Assembly (NCBI GenBank): GCA_019084025.1
Contig: JAHRBI010000006.1
Span: 248,001 to 312,000, forward strand
Length of the DNA stretch: 64,000 bases
Direction: 5' to 3'
From: Burkholderiaceae bacterium DAT-1
Lineage (GTDB): Bacteria; Pseudomonadota; Gammaproteobacteria; Burkholderiales; Chitinimonadaceae
Below, one piece after another: positions 8,478 through 18,182 of the stretch. The translations under genes were made by a program, and so were the position numbers. The first letter of the stretch is position 1, and each line of letters opens with the position of its first letter. The notes beneath the pieces were generated by a model. It was not told the DNA's origin and ran no database searches. It saw only the letters and a program-made list of their open reading frames with translations.

Positions 8478-8942
8478 TCAAACAGTTGAAACATCAATCA
8501 TAGCCACAGACACACCATATCGTTTCCCGGCACGGTAATCAGTAAAGTGCCAATTTTCTTCTTCCAAGTCGACCACAAAGGTTTTCAAGGTCAGGCCACT
8601 TTGAAAAACGATTGTTAGATCACGAGTCAAATGATCGACAACTACATCAACTACTTGTGCCTTGTTCACAACATTAGACTTCGAGCAAGCAGAGTCAAAG
8701 CGAGAACGATATTGCTCCGCAGACTCACCCTCATCTCTCTCCCACGGAAACCCGTAGCTGGAGGCTACAACTTTATCCGCACTCTCTAATCGCCAAGGTA
8801 CATCCAGCCAAAGGCATTGGGCGTTGGATGACTGAGGGCTAACAGAAAACCAAAGACATATTGCATTGCCGACGATTTTTCTTTCGAAGACAACTTCGCC
8901 TTTGAGGCAATCCAATAGTTGTTGCAACTCGGAAATTGTCAC
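8478..8942 (-). CDS. Hypothetical 154-aa cytosolic protein, AT-rich
   Basis: I do not recognise this protein. It starts MTISELQQLLDCLKGE, has no signal peptide or membrane segment, and ends with alternating hydrophobic strands (TRDLTIVFQSGLTLKTFVVDLEEENWHFTDYRAGKRYGVSVAMIDV). Size, acidity and mixed alpha/beta character resemble small immunity-type proteins, but this is only an impression. Codon use is AT-richer than in fpr and the Rieske gene, as in the DUF695 gene nearby. It starts 14 bp after the fpr stop and is followed by a strong terminator, so it is the last gene of the fpr transcript. Confidence 0.65.
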   Translation of the reverse strand: MTISELQQLLDCLKGEVVFERKIVGNAICLWFSVSPQSSNAQCLWLDVPWRLESADKVVASSYGFPWERDEGESAEQYRSRFDSACSKSNVVNKAQVVDVVVDHLTRDLTIVFQSGLTLKTFVVDLEEENWHFTDYRAGKRYGVSVAMIDVSTV

Positions 8943-8956
8943 ACCTTCAACCTTGA

Positions 8957-9742
8957 TTACTTCGCCACAAACGCCCGTTCAATCACATAGTCACCCGGCT
9001 CGCCAACACGCGGCGACACCTTGAAACCGAGGCGATCCAGCATGGCTGCTGTGTCAGCCAGCATGGCGGGGCTGCCGCAGATCATGGCGCGGTCGGTTTC
9101 CGGATTGATTTGCGGGATACCGATGTCGGCGCACATCTTGCCGCTTTCAACCAGCTCGATCAGACGACCCTGGGTACGGAATTCTTCACGGGTCACGCTG
9201 GGGTAGTACACCAGTTTGTCTTTGACCATGTCGCCAAAGAACTCGTGATTCGGCAGTTCCTTCTGGATGAAATCTTCGTAGGCCAGTTCGCTAATAAAGC
9301 GCACGCCGTGGAACAGGATGACCTTGTCGAAATGTTCGTAGGTTTCCGGATCCTGAATGATGCTCATAAACGGTGCGAGGCCAGTACCGGTACCAAACAG
9401 GAACAGATTCTTGCCCGGTTTCAGATCAGTAATCACCAGTGTACCGGTTGGCTTCTTGCTCACCAAGAGCTGATCGCCCACCTTCAAGTGTTGCAGACGC
9501 GAGGTCAGCGGACCGTTCTGCACCTTGATACTGAAGAACTCCATGTGCTCTTCGTAGTTCGGGCTGGCAATGGAGTAGGCGCGCATCAGCGGCTTGCCGT
9601 TCACTTCCAGGCCAATCATCACAAAGTGGCCATTTTCGAAGCGCAGACCCGGATCACGCGTCGTCTTGAAGCTGAACAGGGTATCGTTCCAGTGGTGAAC
9701 GGAAGTGACGGTTTCGGTGTAGTAGTTCGGGTAAGCGGACAT
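8957..9742 (-). CDS. fpr: Ferredoxin--NADP(+) reductase
   Basis: FAD enzyme of 261 residues that transfers electrons between NADPH and ferredoxin or flavodoxin; bacterial subclass (E. coli Fpr is 248). The FAD-binding motif RAYSIASP lies near residue 51, followed by the NADP-binding GTGTGLAPFMS and CGSPAML. The C-terminus ends EPGDYVIERAFVAK, typical of the betaproteobacterial and Azotobacter-type enzymes. The start at MSAYPNYYTETV (9742) fits the family; an upstream in-frame ATG at 9826 adds an atypical Cys-rich stretch. About 290 bp separate it from the divergent prfC. It may feed the Rieske oxygenase downstream. Confidence 0.93.
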   Translation of the reverse strand: MSAYPNYYTETVTSVHHWNDTLFSFKTTRDPGLRFENGHFVMIGLEVNGKPLMRAYSIASPNYEEHMEFFSIKVQNGPLTSRLQHLKVGDQLLVSKKPTGTLVITDLKPGKNLFLFGTGTGLAPFMSIIQDPETYEHFDKVILFHGVRFISELAYEDFIQKELPNHEFFGDMVKDKLVYYPSVTREEFRTQGRLIELVESGKMCADIGIPQINPETDRAMICGSPAMLADTAAMLDRLGFKVSPRVGEPGDYVIERAFVAK

Positions 9743-10029
9743 GTCTTTGGGCACTTTGAAGCATGTAAACGAACGGTGCCAGCGGCGCTGTGTCGCGTTT
9801 GTCTGGCAAAACAAGGCCGCGATCATATCAGAATGCTAAGGCAAAGGGCTGATTTTGCTGGCATTTGCAAACTGCAATTTGATATAAGCGGAGCCAGCCT
9901 CGTATTCAAACAGATCTGACAAAAGCTGTCTTTGAGTTAAATCATTCTCCGTTAGTGCATTCCACCATCGACTTGGCGAGCGCAAGTCCTTAAAATGGCG
10001 CGTTTTTCTTATTCCCACTGGCGCCAGAC

Positions 10030-11625
10030 ATGTCGAGCATTGCCCAGGAAGTCGCCCGGCGACGTACCTTTGCCATCATTTCCCACCCCGATGCGGGTAA
10101 GACCACCCTCACCGAGAAGCTGCTGCTGTTCTCCGGTGCGATTCAGCTCGCCGGTACGGTGAAGGGCAAGAAGACGGGCAAGTTTGCGACGTCTGACTGG
10201 ATGGAAATCGAAAAGCAGCGCGGGATTTCCGTGGCCTCGTCGGTGATGCAGTTTGATTACCGCGAGCACGTGATCAACCTGCTGGACACCCCGGGCCACC
10301 AGGACTTCTCCGAAGATACCTACCGCGTGCTGACCGCCGTGGATAGCGCCCTGATGGTGATCGATGCTGCCAAGGGTGTAGAAGCGCAAACCATCAAGCT
10401 GTTGAATGTTTGCCGCCTGCGCGATACGCCGATCGTCACCTTCATGAACAAGTACGACCGTGAAGTGCGCGACTCGCTGGAGCTGCTGGATGAAGTGGAA
10501 AGCGTGCTGGACATTCAGTGCGCGCCTGTCACCTGGCCAATCGGCATGGGCAAGACCTTCCGCGGTGTGTACCACATCCTGAAGGATGAGATTCTGCTGT
10601 TCGCTGCTGGTATTGATCATGCAGGTCAGGGCGTGACCGAAATCATTCAGGGCATCGACAACCCGCGTCTGGACGAACTGTTCCCGCTGGAAATCGAAAA
10701 CACCCGGATGGAACTGGAACTGGTGCGTGGTGCATCCCACCCGTTTGATCTGGAACGATTCCTTGCGGGCAAGCAAACGCCGGTGTTCTTTGGTTCCGCG
10801 ATTAATAACTTTGGTGTGCGCGAGATTCTCAATGCGCTGGTCGACTGGGCCCCTGCCCCGGCCCCGCGCGATGCGACGGTGCGTTCGGTTGATCCGACCG
10901 AGGAAAAGTTCTCCGGCTTTGTATTCAAGATTCAGGCCAATATGGACCCGAAGCACCGCGACCGCATCGCCTTCCTGCGCGTGTGTTCCGGCAAGTTCGA
11001 GCGCGGCATGAAGATGAAGCATCTGCGTCTGGATCGTGATGTAGCTGCCAACTCGGTTGTTACATTCATGGCCTCCAGCCGCGAACAGGTGGAAGAAGCG
11101 TTTGCCGGCGACATTATTGGTGTGCCGAACCACGGCAATATCCAGATTGGCGATAGCTTCACCGAAGGCGAAAAAGTCGCGTTCACCGGTATTCCCTTCT
11201 TCGCGCCTGAACTGTTCCGCAGCGTGCGCATCAAGAATCCGCTGAAGCTGAAGCAACTGCAAAAGGGCTTGCAGCAGCTGGGCGAAGAAGGCGCTGTGCA
11301 AGTATTCAAGCCGCTGTCCGGCGCCGACATGATTCTCGGCGCGGTGGGCGTGCTGCAGTATGAAGTGGTGAAGAGCCGCCTGGAAAACGAATACGGCGTC
11401 GATGCCGTGTTCGAGTCCTGCTCGATCCACACCGCCCGCTGGGTGAGCTGTGACGATGCGCGCATGCTGCAGGATTTCGAAAACGCCGTAGGTATGAATC
11501 TGGCCCGCGACGCGGCCGACAACCTCACCTACCTTGCACCGAATCGCGTGAATCTGGAACTGACGCAGGAACGCTGGCCGAAGATCCGTTTTCACGCTAC
11601 ACGAGAACACGCAGCCAAGCTGTAA
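10030..11625 (+). CDS. prfC: Peptide chain release factor 3
   Basis: GTPase RF3, which removes RF1 or RF2 from the ribosome after peptide release. The 531-residue product is the normal length. GTP-binding motifs are intact: HPDAGKTT (G1, residues 19-26), DTPGH (G3, 86-90) and NKYD (G4, 140-143). The EF-Tu-like second domain and RF3 C-terminal domain follow ([35 protein letters not shown]). The ATG is the first in frame. A hairpin terminator follows, and dnaE begins 82 bp downstream on the same strand. Confidence 0.98.
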   Translation: MSSIAQEVARRRTFAIISHPDAGKTTLTEKLLLFSGAIQLAGTVKGKKTGKFATSDWMEIEKQRGISVASSVMQFDYREHVINLLDTPGHQDFSEDTYRVLTAVDSALMVIDAAKGVEAQTIKLLNVCRLRDTPIVTFMNKYDREVRDSLELLDEVESVLDIQCAPVTWPIGMGKTFRGVYHILKDEILLFAAGIDHAGQGVTEIIQGIDNPRLDELFPLEIENTRMELELVRGASHPFDLERFLAGKQTPVFFGSAINNFGVREILNALVDWAPAPAPRDATVRSVDPTEEKFSGFVFKIQANMDPKHRDRIAFLRVCSGKFERGMKMKHLRLDRDVAANSVVTFMASSREQVEEAFAGDIIGVPNHGNIQIGDSFTEGEKVAFTGIPFFAPELFRSVRIKNPLKLKQLQKGLQQLGEEGAVQVFKPLSGADMILGAVGVLQYEVVKSRLENEYGVDAVFESCSIHTARWVSCDDARMLQDFENAVGMNLARDAADNLTYLAPNRVNLELTQERWPKIRFHATREHAAKL

Positions 11626-11644
11626 GATCAAGGCTTTACGTTGC

Positions 11645-11674
11645 CCCGGCATGACAAAGCCATGCCGGGATTTC
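11645..11674 (+). terminator. Terminator after prfC
   Basis: Perfect 9-bp stem CCCGGCATG / CATGCCGGG with a 7-base loop, then ATTTCTCCT, about 20 bp past the prfC stop. Confidence 0.65.
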
Positions 11675-11707
11675 TCCTCTCACCCCTGTCTGCGGTAAAA
11701 TCGGTGG

Positions 11708-14700
11708 ATGACGCATCCCGCCTTTATCCATCTCCGCCTCCACTCCGAATATTCAGTCACTGACGGCATCGTCCGGCTCGGTGATGCAGCCAAGCGTGCC
11801 GTGAAGCATGGCATGCCGGCGCTCGGGGTATCTGATCTCATGAACCTGTTTGGCATGGTCAAGCATTACAAGACTTGCCGGGGAGCCGGGATCAAGCCGA
11901 TCTGCGGCGCGGATGTATGGATCGAAAATCCGGAAGACCGTGATCGTCCCTCGCGCGCCTTGCTGATCGCCCGTGATCGCGGCGGCTATGGGCGCCTGTG
12001 CGAATTGCTGACACGCGCCTTCCGCCAGAATCAATATCGTGGCCGTGCCGAGCTAAAGCGTGAATGGATTGCCGAAGGTGACAATACCGGCGTGATTGTG
12101 CTGTCCGGCGCGCAGCTGGGTGATGTTGGCCAGGCCATTCTCAATGGACAGGCAGCCATAGCCCGCGAACATGCACAATGGTGGGCCAATCTCTTCCCGG
12201 ATCGCTACTATCTGGAATTGCAGAGAACAGGTGACGCCAGTTGCGAAGTTGCGATTCAGGGCGCACTGGATATCGCGCACGAGCTGGACTTGCCCGTCGT
12301 TGCCACGCACCCCATCCAGTTCCTCGATCCGCACGAATTCAAGGCACACGAAGCCCGCACCTGTATTGCCGAAGGCTACGTGCTGGCGGACAAGCGTCGC
12401 CCGCGGCGCTTTACAGAGGAACAGTACTTCAAGTCGCCCGACGAGATGCGAGAGCTGTTCGCGGACATCCCCGAGGCACTGGAAAACACCGTCGAAATAG
12501 CCCGCCGCTGCAATCTGACCGTGGTGCTGGGTAAGAACTATCTGCCACTTTTCCCGACACCGGACGGCATGTCACTGGATGATTTTCTGGTGCAGGAGGC
12601 AAAGGCGGGTCTGGAAGAGCGCTTGGAGCATCTCTTTCCGAATCCTGCCGAACGCGAGGAAAAGCGCCCAGAATATGAAGCGCGGCTGAAATTCGAAACC
12701 GATACGATCATCAAGATGGGCTTCCCCGGCTACTTCCTGATCGTGGCGGACTTTATTAACTGGGGTAAGAACAACGGCTGTCCGGTGGGTCCGGGCCGGG
12801 GCTCTGGTGCGGGTTCACTGGTCGCGTACGCGCTCAAAATTACCGATCTCGATCCGCTCAAATATGCGCTGCTGTTCGAGCGTTTCCTGAATCCGGAACG
12901 GGTGTCCATGCCCGACTTTGACGTGGACTTCTGTCAGGACAATCGCTGGCGCGTGATTGAATACACACGCCAGAAGTATGGGGTCGAGGCCGTGAGCCAG
13001 ATCGCCACTTTCGGTACGATGTCGTCCAAGGCGGTGATTCGCGACGTGGGCCGCGTACTGGATCTGCCATTTGGCCTGTGCGACCAGCTCTCCAAGCTCA
13101 TTCCGCTGGAGGCCAACAAGCCCGTGGGCCTGGAACAGGCCATGGAGATGGAACCGCAAATCCGCGAGATCATCGAAAAGGAAGATGCCGGCGAGCTGAT
13201 CGAACTGGCAAAATCGCTGGAAGATCTGACACGGAACATCGGTATGCATGCGGGGGGCGTGCTGATTGCACCGGGCAAGCTGACAGATTTCTGTCCGCTC
13301 TATATTGCCTCGGGCGAAGATGCCTCGCCCGTCTCGCAGTATGACAAGGACGACGTTGAACAAATCGGTCTGGTGAAGTTCGACTTCTTGGGTCTGCGCA
13401 ACCTGACCATTATCGAGCTGGCCGAACGCTATATCAAACGGCTCACCGGCGAAGAAGTGCTAGTCGCCAAGCTACCACTGGATGACGCCGACGCCTACAA
13501 GGTCTTCGCCAGCGGCAATACCACCGCCGTATTCCAGTTTGAATCCACGGGCATGAAGAAGATGCTGGTGGAGGCGAAACCGTCGAAATTCGAAGAAATT
13601 ATCGCCTTCGTTGCGCTCTATCGTCCGGGTCCGATGGATCTGATTCCCGACTTTATCCGCCGGATGCATGGCGAAAAGTTCGAATACCTGCACCCGCTGC
13701 TTGAGCCTGTACTGGAGCCGACCTACGGCATTATGGTGTATCAGGAGCAGGTGATGCAGGCCGCACAGGTGTGTGCGGGCTACTCGCTTGGTGGCGCCGA
13801 CTTGCTGCGCCGTGCCATGGGTAAGAAGAAGGTCGAGGAAATGGTCGCCCAGCGGGCGATGTTCGTGGAAGGTGCGGCCAAGCTGGAGATTCCCGAGGCC
13901 AAAGCCAACGAAATCTTCGACTACATGGAGAAATTCGCGGGCTACGGCTTCAACAAGTCGCACGCGGCCGCCTATGCACTCGTTGCCTACCACACTGCAT
14001 GGCTGAAAGCGCATCACTGCGCGGCCTATATGGCTGCAGTGATGTCTACTGAATTGGGCGATACCGACCAGCTCAAGGTGTTCTACGACGATTGCGAGGT
14101 GCTTAACGGCATCAAGATGCTGCCGCCCGATGTCAACGCCAGCTTCTACCGTTTTGTACCGGTTTCGCGCAAGGAAATCCGCTACGCGCTAGGAGCCATC
14201 AAGGGTACCGGCGAAGCGGCCATTGAGCATATCGTCAAAGTCCGCGAAGAAGGTGGGCCATTTACCGATCTATTCGACTTCTGCAAGCGTACCGATAAGC
14301 GTCTGGTAAATCGCCGGGTGATCGAAGCTTTGATCCGTGGCGGCGCATTTGATTCGATCGAAGATCATCGCGCCGGACTGCTGGCGTCCGTGAGCTTTGC
14401 GCTCGAAGCGGCGGATCAAGCTGCAGCCAATGCCAGTCAGGGCGGCTTGTTCGACATGCTCGAGCCCGAACCTGAACATGCGTTGCAACTGGTGCCCACC
14501 GAGCGCTGGGATGATGCAGTCAAGCTGGCGGAAGAGAAAAGTGCGATTGGCTTTTACCTCTCTGGTCATCCGTTTGAAGCGCAAGCCCGCCACGTGCGCG
14601 GTTTTGTGCGCCAGACCCTGCAGCGCGTTGCTCCGCGCAAGGAAAACCAGTGGCTGACCGGTGTCGTCACCGAAATCCGCACCAAAATCGGTCAGCGCGG

Positions 14701-15136
14701 CAAGATGGCATTTGTAACACTGGATGACGGTACGGCCAAACTGGAAATTGCCTTCTTCAACGAAGCCTTTGACGAGCATCGCAACCGCTTGCGCGAGGAT
14801 GCACTGCTGGTGGTCGACGCCAAGGTCAGCGAAGATCGCTACTCGGGCGGTTTGCGTATTGTCGCGGATCGGGTGTTTGATCTGGCCGAGGCGCGTAGCT
14901 ATTTTGCGCAAGCGCTGCGTTTGTCGATCAGTAAAGATCAGGCCGATGGCGCCAAATTGCGCAAATTACTCGAACCCTATGTGGGCGGTACCTGCCCGGT
15001 CGATATTCGCTATCAGCAAGCCGCCGCACGCTGCGATATTCGTCTGGGTGAAGGCTGGCAGGTAACGCTGCGTGAAGAACTCATGACTGAACTAGGCAAA
15101 TGGCTAGGCAAGGAATCGGTGCAGGTTTTGTTTTAG
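11708..15136 (+). CDS. dnaE: DNA polymerase III subunit alpha
   Basis: Replicative polymerase of 1142 residues, close to E. coli DnaE (1160). The N-terminal PHP domain (FIHLRLHSEYSVTDG) is followed by the PolIII-alpha palm, with the Gly-rich GPGRGSGAGSLVAY (about residue 360) and PDFDVDF at 402-408; D403 and D405 correspond to the catalytic aspartates. The thumb/fingers region, the helix-hairpin-helix region and an OB fold (WLTGVVTEIRTKIGQRGKMAFVTLDDG) follow. The PHP domain keeps the family opening FIHLRLHSEYS, so it is not obviously degenerate. It appears monocistronic; I see no clear terminator after it. Confidence 0.98.
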   Translation: MTHPAFIHLRLHSEYSVTDGIVRLGDAAKRAVKHGMPALGVSDLMNLFGMVKHYKTCRGAGIKPICGADVWIENPEDRDRPSRALLIARDRGGYGRLCELLTRAFRQNQYRGRAELKREWIAEGDNTGVIVLSGAQLGDVGQAILNGQAAIAREHAQWWANLFPDRYYLELQRTGDASCEVAIQGALDIAHELDLPVVATHPIQFLDPHEFKAHEARTCIAEGYVLADKRRPRRFTEEQYFKSPDEMRELFADIPEALENTVEIARRCNLTVVLGKNYLPLFPTPDGMSLDDFLVQEAKAGLEERLEHLFPNPAEREEKRPEYEARLKFETDTIIKMGFPGYFLIVADFINWGKNNGCPVGPGRGSGAGSLVAYALKITDLDPLKYALLFERFLNPERVSMPDFDVDFCQDNRWRVIEYTRQKYGVEAVSQIATFGTMSSKAVIRDVGRVLDLPFGLCDQLSKLIPLEANKPVGLEQAMEMEPQIREIIEKEDAGELIELAKSLEDLTRNIGMHAGGVLIAPGKLTDFCPLYIASGEDASPVSQYDKDDVEQIGLVKFDFLGLRNLTIIELAERYIKRLTGEEVLVAKLPLDDADAYKVFASGNTTAVFQFESTGMKKMLVEAKPSKFEEIIAFVALYRPGPMDLIPDFIRRMHGEKFEYLHPLLEPVLEPTYGIMVYQEQVMQAAQVCAGYSLGGADLLRRAMGKKKVEEMVAQRAMFVEGAAKLEIPEAKANEIFDYMEKFAGYGFNKSHAAAYALVAYHTAWLKAHHCAAYMAAVMSTELGDTDQLKVFYDDCEVLNGIKMLPPDVNASFYRFVPVSRKEIRYALGAIKGTGEAAIEHIVKVREEGGPFTDLFDFCKRTDKRLVNRRVIEALIRGGAFDSIEDHRAGLLASVSFALEAADQAAANASQGGLFDMLEPEPEHALQLVPTERWDDAVKLAEEKSAIGFYLSGHPFEAQARHVRGFVRQTLQRVAPRKENQWLTGVVTEIRTKIGQRGKMAFVTLDDGTAKLEIAFFNEAFDEHRNRLREDALLVVDAKVSEDRYSGGLRIVADRVFDLAEARSYFAQALRLSISKDQADGAKLRKLLEPYVGGTCPVDIRYQQAAARCDIRLGEGWQVTLREELMTELGKWLGKESVQVLF

Positions 15137-15359
15137 GATGTCCGCCTAACCAGCGCCTCCATCAATAGCGACTAACTATTTACTAACCAATCTAGCTCAA
15201 GCATTGCAAATCACTCGTTCTGGTGCAAAATATGCCCTTGCCATGCCGTGTACTAGCTCAAAATCGCTAGTCGACCAATGGTAGTGGTTTAGTGCACGAA
15301 GATCCGTGCAAACAGCCTATACATTTGATAGCTCTGTTCACTCGCTAGAGGATATGTTC

Positions 15360-16229
15360 ATGAAGGTCTTAGCATTTGGTTTTTTGATGTCTCTTTCAGC
15401 GGCATCGGTCGCCACACTCGCAAATGATGGTCATGCCGATGAGCATGGCGCAGTAGCCAATGAAGTGATCGCTGCGCAGCGTGATGCACTTGCTAAAAAT
15501 ACCGCAGGCAAAGGCTTCGGCCCGCAATCACCTCGTGATATCAATGCCGTTGCCGGCACCAATCCGGTACGCTTCAGCGAAGCGCCGCAGTATTCGAAAA
15601 TGAATCTGTGCAACATCCATTTCCATAAGAATGCCGAACACGCTGGTGGCGAATTCACCCGCTATGCCGGTAACGGTGATGGCAAGGGCGGCCAGTCTGG
15701 TTATGTCTACACAGGACGCCTGAGCAAGGAAGAGGCCACCAAGTTACCGCAAGATGTTTGCTCGAGTGAGCATGGCGGTCTGAATGCCGGTGACACCATC
15801 GAATTGCATTACGTGCATAGCTCGGCGCAAGTTTCGCCCGGTGCAACCCTGGGTGCATGCATGAACGATGCCATTAAAAACCCGCAATTGCGTGTGGAAG
15901 CACAGGTGCTCGTGCTGGTAAATGATGCCAAGGCGCAGGATTTTGGCAAGCTTGCACAAGTTGAGCAGCGCAATGGCTATCATCAGGCGATCAATCTGCC
16001 CAACCATACTGGCAAGCCTGTTCGCTATGCTGGCTCCACAACCGGCCCCGCCTACAACGAAGCTGGCTCACCCTTCCAGGTGAGCTGGAGCGTGCGTCCC
16101 AAGGTAATTAAAGTGAATGCCGAATCAGTCGGTAACTGGTGTAAAGCCAATGCGTTTAAGGAAGACCACGCACATGGCGTACGCAATCTGGTTACGCAGC
16201 CAGAGTTGCTCTCACCCATCAAGCGTTAA
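15360..16229 (+). CDS. Periplasmic delta-class carbonic anhydrase
   Basis: 289-residue exported protein that fits the delta-class carbonic anhydrase family, first known from marine diatoms and dinoflagellates and now seen in some proteobacteria. It would interconvert CO2 and bicarbonate. A Sec signal peptide covers residues 1-21 (ending near ATLAND). The core has MNLCNIHFHKNAEH (H87, H89, H94), CSSEHGGL, TIELHYVHSS (H150, H153) and LGACMND; the His residues are the likely zinc ligands. Four Cys (84, 134, 167, 261) could form disulfides. The start at 15360 is preferred over GTG/ATG codons upstream because AGAGGA lies 7 bases ahead and the signal peptide begins there. A strong terminator follows. 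Confidence 0.85.
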   Translation: MKVLAFGFLMSLSAASVATLANDGHADEHGAVANEVIAAQRDALAKNTAGKGFGPQSPRDINAVAGTNPVRFSEAPQYSKMNLCNIHFHKNAEHAGGEFTRYAGNGDGKGGQSGYVYTGRLSKEEATKLPQDVCSSEHGGLNAGDTIELHYVHSSAQVSPGATLGACMNDAIKNPQLRVEAQVLVLVNDAKAQDFGKLAQVEQRNGYHQAINLPNHTGKPVRYAGSTTGPAYNEAGSPFQVSWSVRPKVIKVNAESVGNWCKANAFKEDHAHGVRNLVTQPELLSPIKR

Positions 16230-16244
16230 GCGATAAACGCACAC

Positions 16245-16285
16245 ACAGCCACTCGGCCATGATCTGGTCTGGGTGGCTGTTTTTT
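16245..16285 (+). terminator. Rho-independent terminator after the carbonic anhydrase
   Basis: 8-bp stem ACAGCCAC / GTGGCTGT with a 20-base loop, directly followed by TTTTT, 15 bp past the stop. Confidence 0.75.
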
Positions 16286-16418
16286 GCCTATACCATCCAG
16301 ATCACAATACCACTTTAAAAAATCGCGTATTCGATCACATGAAATTGTGCCGCTTTGGCCTGAATTCAGGTGAGTGAATAAGACCACTTTTATGCATCCT
16401 GGAATCGCACAACAGCAC

Positions 16419-16540
16419 AAAAAAAGCGGGATGGCCTAAGCCATCCCGAGTCACAACGTACAAGAGGAACCCAAATGCAATCTGGATGACGCCCCTATCA
16501 GCCATCCAGCGTTTCCAGCCACCCCTGACCGGAAACGGTG
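16419..16540 (-). ncRNA. Candidate small RNA with three hairpins and an intrinsic terminator
   Basis: On the minus strand a promoter-like pair (16575-16546) is followed by about 120 bases with three successive stem-loops and no convincing ORF. Stem 1 is CGTTTCC / GGAAACG (16537-16531 with 16516-16510). Stem 2 is CTGGATG / CATCCAG (16509-16503 with 16488-16482). Stem 3 is a perfect 9-bp terminator CGGGATGGC-TTAG-GCCATCCCG (16448-16427) followed by C and seven T. No protein gene ends just before this terminator: one ORF runs through it (16335-16571) and another stops against it (16451-16645) without a ribosome site. No known RNA family is recognised. Confidence 0.4.
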
Positions 16541-16545
16541 AAAAC

Positions 16546-16575
16546 ACTGTACTCCAAAAATCAGACCACAATCAA
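16546..16575 (-). promoter_or_regulatory. Predicted promoter of the candidate small RNA
   Basis: TTGATT (16575-16570), an 18-base spacer and TACAGT (16551-16546) on the minus strand. Transcription would begin about 16540, just ahead of the first stem-loop. Confidence 0.35.
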
Positions 16576-16714
16576 TCCACTCGAATACCAATCTGATTAC
16601 ATTTGTATTATTGAGACAATTCCGCAACAGTTGCCTCATTGACACCTGTACCGGTGTCCATGCCAGACTTACACATCGACAGATTGATCATTCCTTCACA
16701 GGCGAGCATCCGGC

Positions 16715-18169
16715 ATGCACCATGATGAATTCCTCAATGTCGCCACCATTCGGCAAATCGAGCGGGAAGCCGTTGCTGGCGGCAAAGCATTAATGCCCAT
16801 TGCGGGGATGGCCGCAGCCGATTTTGTGATGCGTCGTCGCCGGGCGGGGAGCCAGATTCTGATTCTGGTTGGCCCGGGTAACAATGGAGGGGATGGCCTG
16901 ACTGCGGCAGCTCATCTGAAGGCGGCAGGATATGAAGTCACTGTATGGATGCCAGATCAAGCCACCTCGCTCCCGCAACCTGCTGCCCATGCGCAAAGTG
17001 CATGGCTCGCCATGGGCGGTACAGTCACCGACAAGCTGCCGCGCCATGCCGATTTAGTAATCGATGCCCTATTTGGTATCGGCTTTAATCGCCCGCTGAA
17101 TGCATTCTGGTCTAGCCTGATTGATGCGGTGAATGCGCGCCGCTGGCCAGTACTGGCTCTGGATGTGCCGAGTGGCGTATATGCCGATACCGGACATATC
17201 GACAGCAGCGCAATTCAGGCCACGTGGACATTGAGCTTTATCGCTCATGCCAAGGGCTTGCTGACTGGCGCGGCACGAAATGTTGTGGGAGAACGGCATC
17301 TGGCCGATCTGGGTTTGGGTGTGCTGGACGCGCTGCGTGCTGATGTTACCACGTCAGACCAGGTGAGTAGCTCAATTAGACTGCATCGACAACCCGACTC
17401 CCACAAAGGCAGTTTTGGCACAATCCGCGTGATTGGCGGAGCCAAAGGCATGGTGGGTGCGGCGCTATTGGCAGGGCGTGCGGCATTGCATGCGGGCGCA
17501 GGCAAAGTATTGATCGACTGCCTAACCAGCGACACGCCCTTGGTTGACTGCATGCAACCGGAGCTTATGATTCGTGGCGGACATGCAGAAGCAGCCGATA
17601 TCGCTGACGTACTGCTTGTCGGGCCGGGTCTGGGGCGACTTGATGGTGCTGAGCGTGTCGTCGCAATGGCCTTGGCAGCTGAAACCATTCTGGTACTGGA
17701 TGCGGATGCCCTGAACCTGATTGCAAGCCATTCCCACCTCATGCAACAACTGGTTCAACGTCGCATTGCAACCATCCTCACGCCGCATCCCGCAGAGGCT
17801 GCACGCTTATTGCAAACGGATACCGCCACTGTTCAGCGTGATCGCTTTGCTGCAGCCCGCCAGCTTGCTCGACAAACAGCTTCGGTTGTCGTGCTGAAGG
17901 GTGCAGGCACCATCATCGCCCATCAAACACAGCTCTCCGTGAATAAAAGTGGCAGCCCTGCACTCGCCAATGCTGGACAGGGCGATATACTGGGCGGCAT
18001 CATTTCCGCACTGGCGGGGCAGCATTGCAGCGCATGGGAAGCGGCCAATCTGGGATGTCTGATCCATGGCCAGGCAAGCGATGCGCTTCTCCGCCAAAGA
18101 CCCCGCCTTGTCACCCCGGCATCCGACGTACTGGTCGAGGCAGGCTTTTTGCTGGCAGATTACGCCTAG
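16715..18169 (+). CDS. nnr: Bifunctional NAD(P)HX epimerase / ADP-dependent NAD(P)HX dehydratase
   Basis: Repairs hydrated NAD(P)H. The N-terminal YjeF_N epimerase domain (residues about 1-205) has the family motif GPGNNGGDGL and LVIDALFGIGF. The C-terminal ribokinase-like dehydratase (about 225-480) has KGSFGTIRVIGGAKGM, VLDADALNLIA, ILTPHPAEAARLL and NAGQGDILGG, which replaces the usual GSGDVLAG with Gln at the first variable position. Total length 484 is normal for the fused enzyme. No strong ribosome site precedes the ATG at 16715. The gene ends 13 bp from the convergent YkgJ-like gene. Confidence 0.95.
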   Translation: MHHDEFLNVATIRQIEREAVAGGKALMPIAGMAAADFVMRRRRAGSQILILVGPGNNGGDGLTAAAHLKAAGYEVTVWMPDQATSLPQPAAHAQSAWLAMGGTVTDKLPRHADLVIDALFGIGFNRPLNAFWSSLIDAVNARRWPVLALDVPSGVYADTGHIDSSAIQATWTLSFIAHAKGLLTGAARNVVGERHLADLGLGVLDALRADVTTSDQVSSSIRLHRQPDSHKGSFGTIRVIGGAKGMVGAALLAGRAALHAGAGKVLIDCLTSDTPLVDCMQPELMIRGGHAEAADIADVLLVGPGLGRLDGAERVVAMALAAETILVLDADALNLIASHSHLMQQLVQRRIATILTPHPAEAARLLQTDTATVQRDRFAAARQLARQTASVVVLKGAGTIIAHQTQLSVNKSGSPALANAGQGDILGGIISALAGQHCSAWEAANLGCLIHGQASDALLRQRPRLVTPASDVLVEAGFLLADYA

Positions 18170-18182
18170 CGCACATCCACAC

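Noticed and set aside
10009-11652. 547-codon open frame antisense to prfC
   Set aside because: The sequence is His/Arg/Gln-rich without family features and mirrors the third-codon bias of prfC, which is a clear gene on the plus strand.
16335-16571. 78-codon minus-strand frame at the candidate small RNA
   Set aside because: It runs straight through the terminator hairpin, so it cannot be translated from the transcript that ends there.
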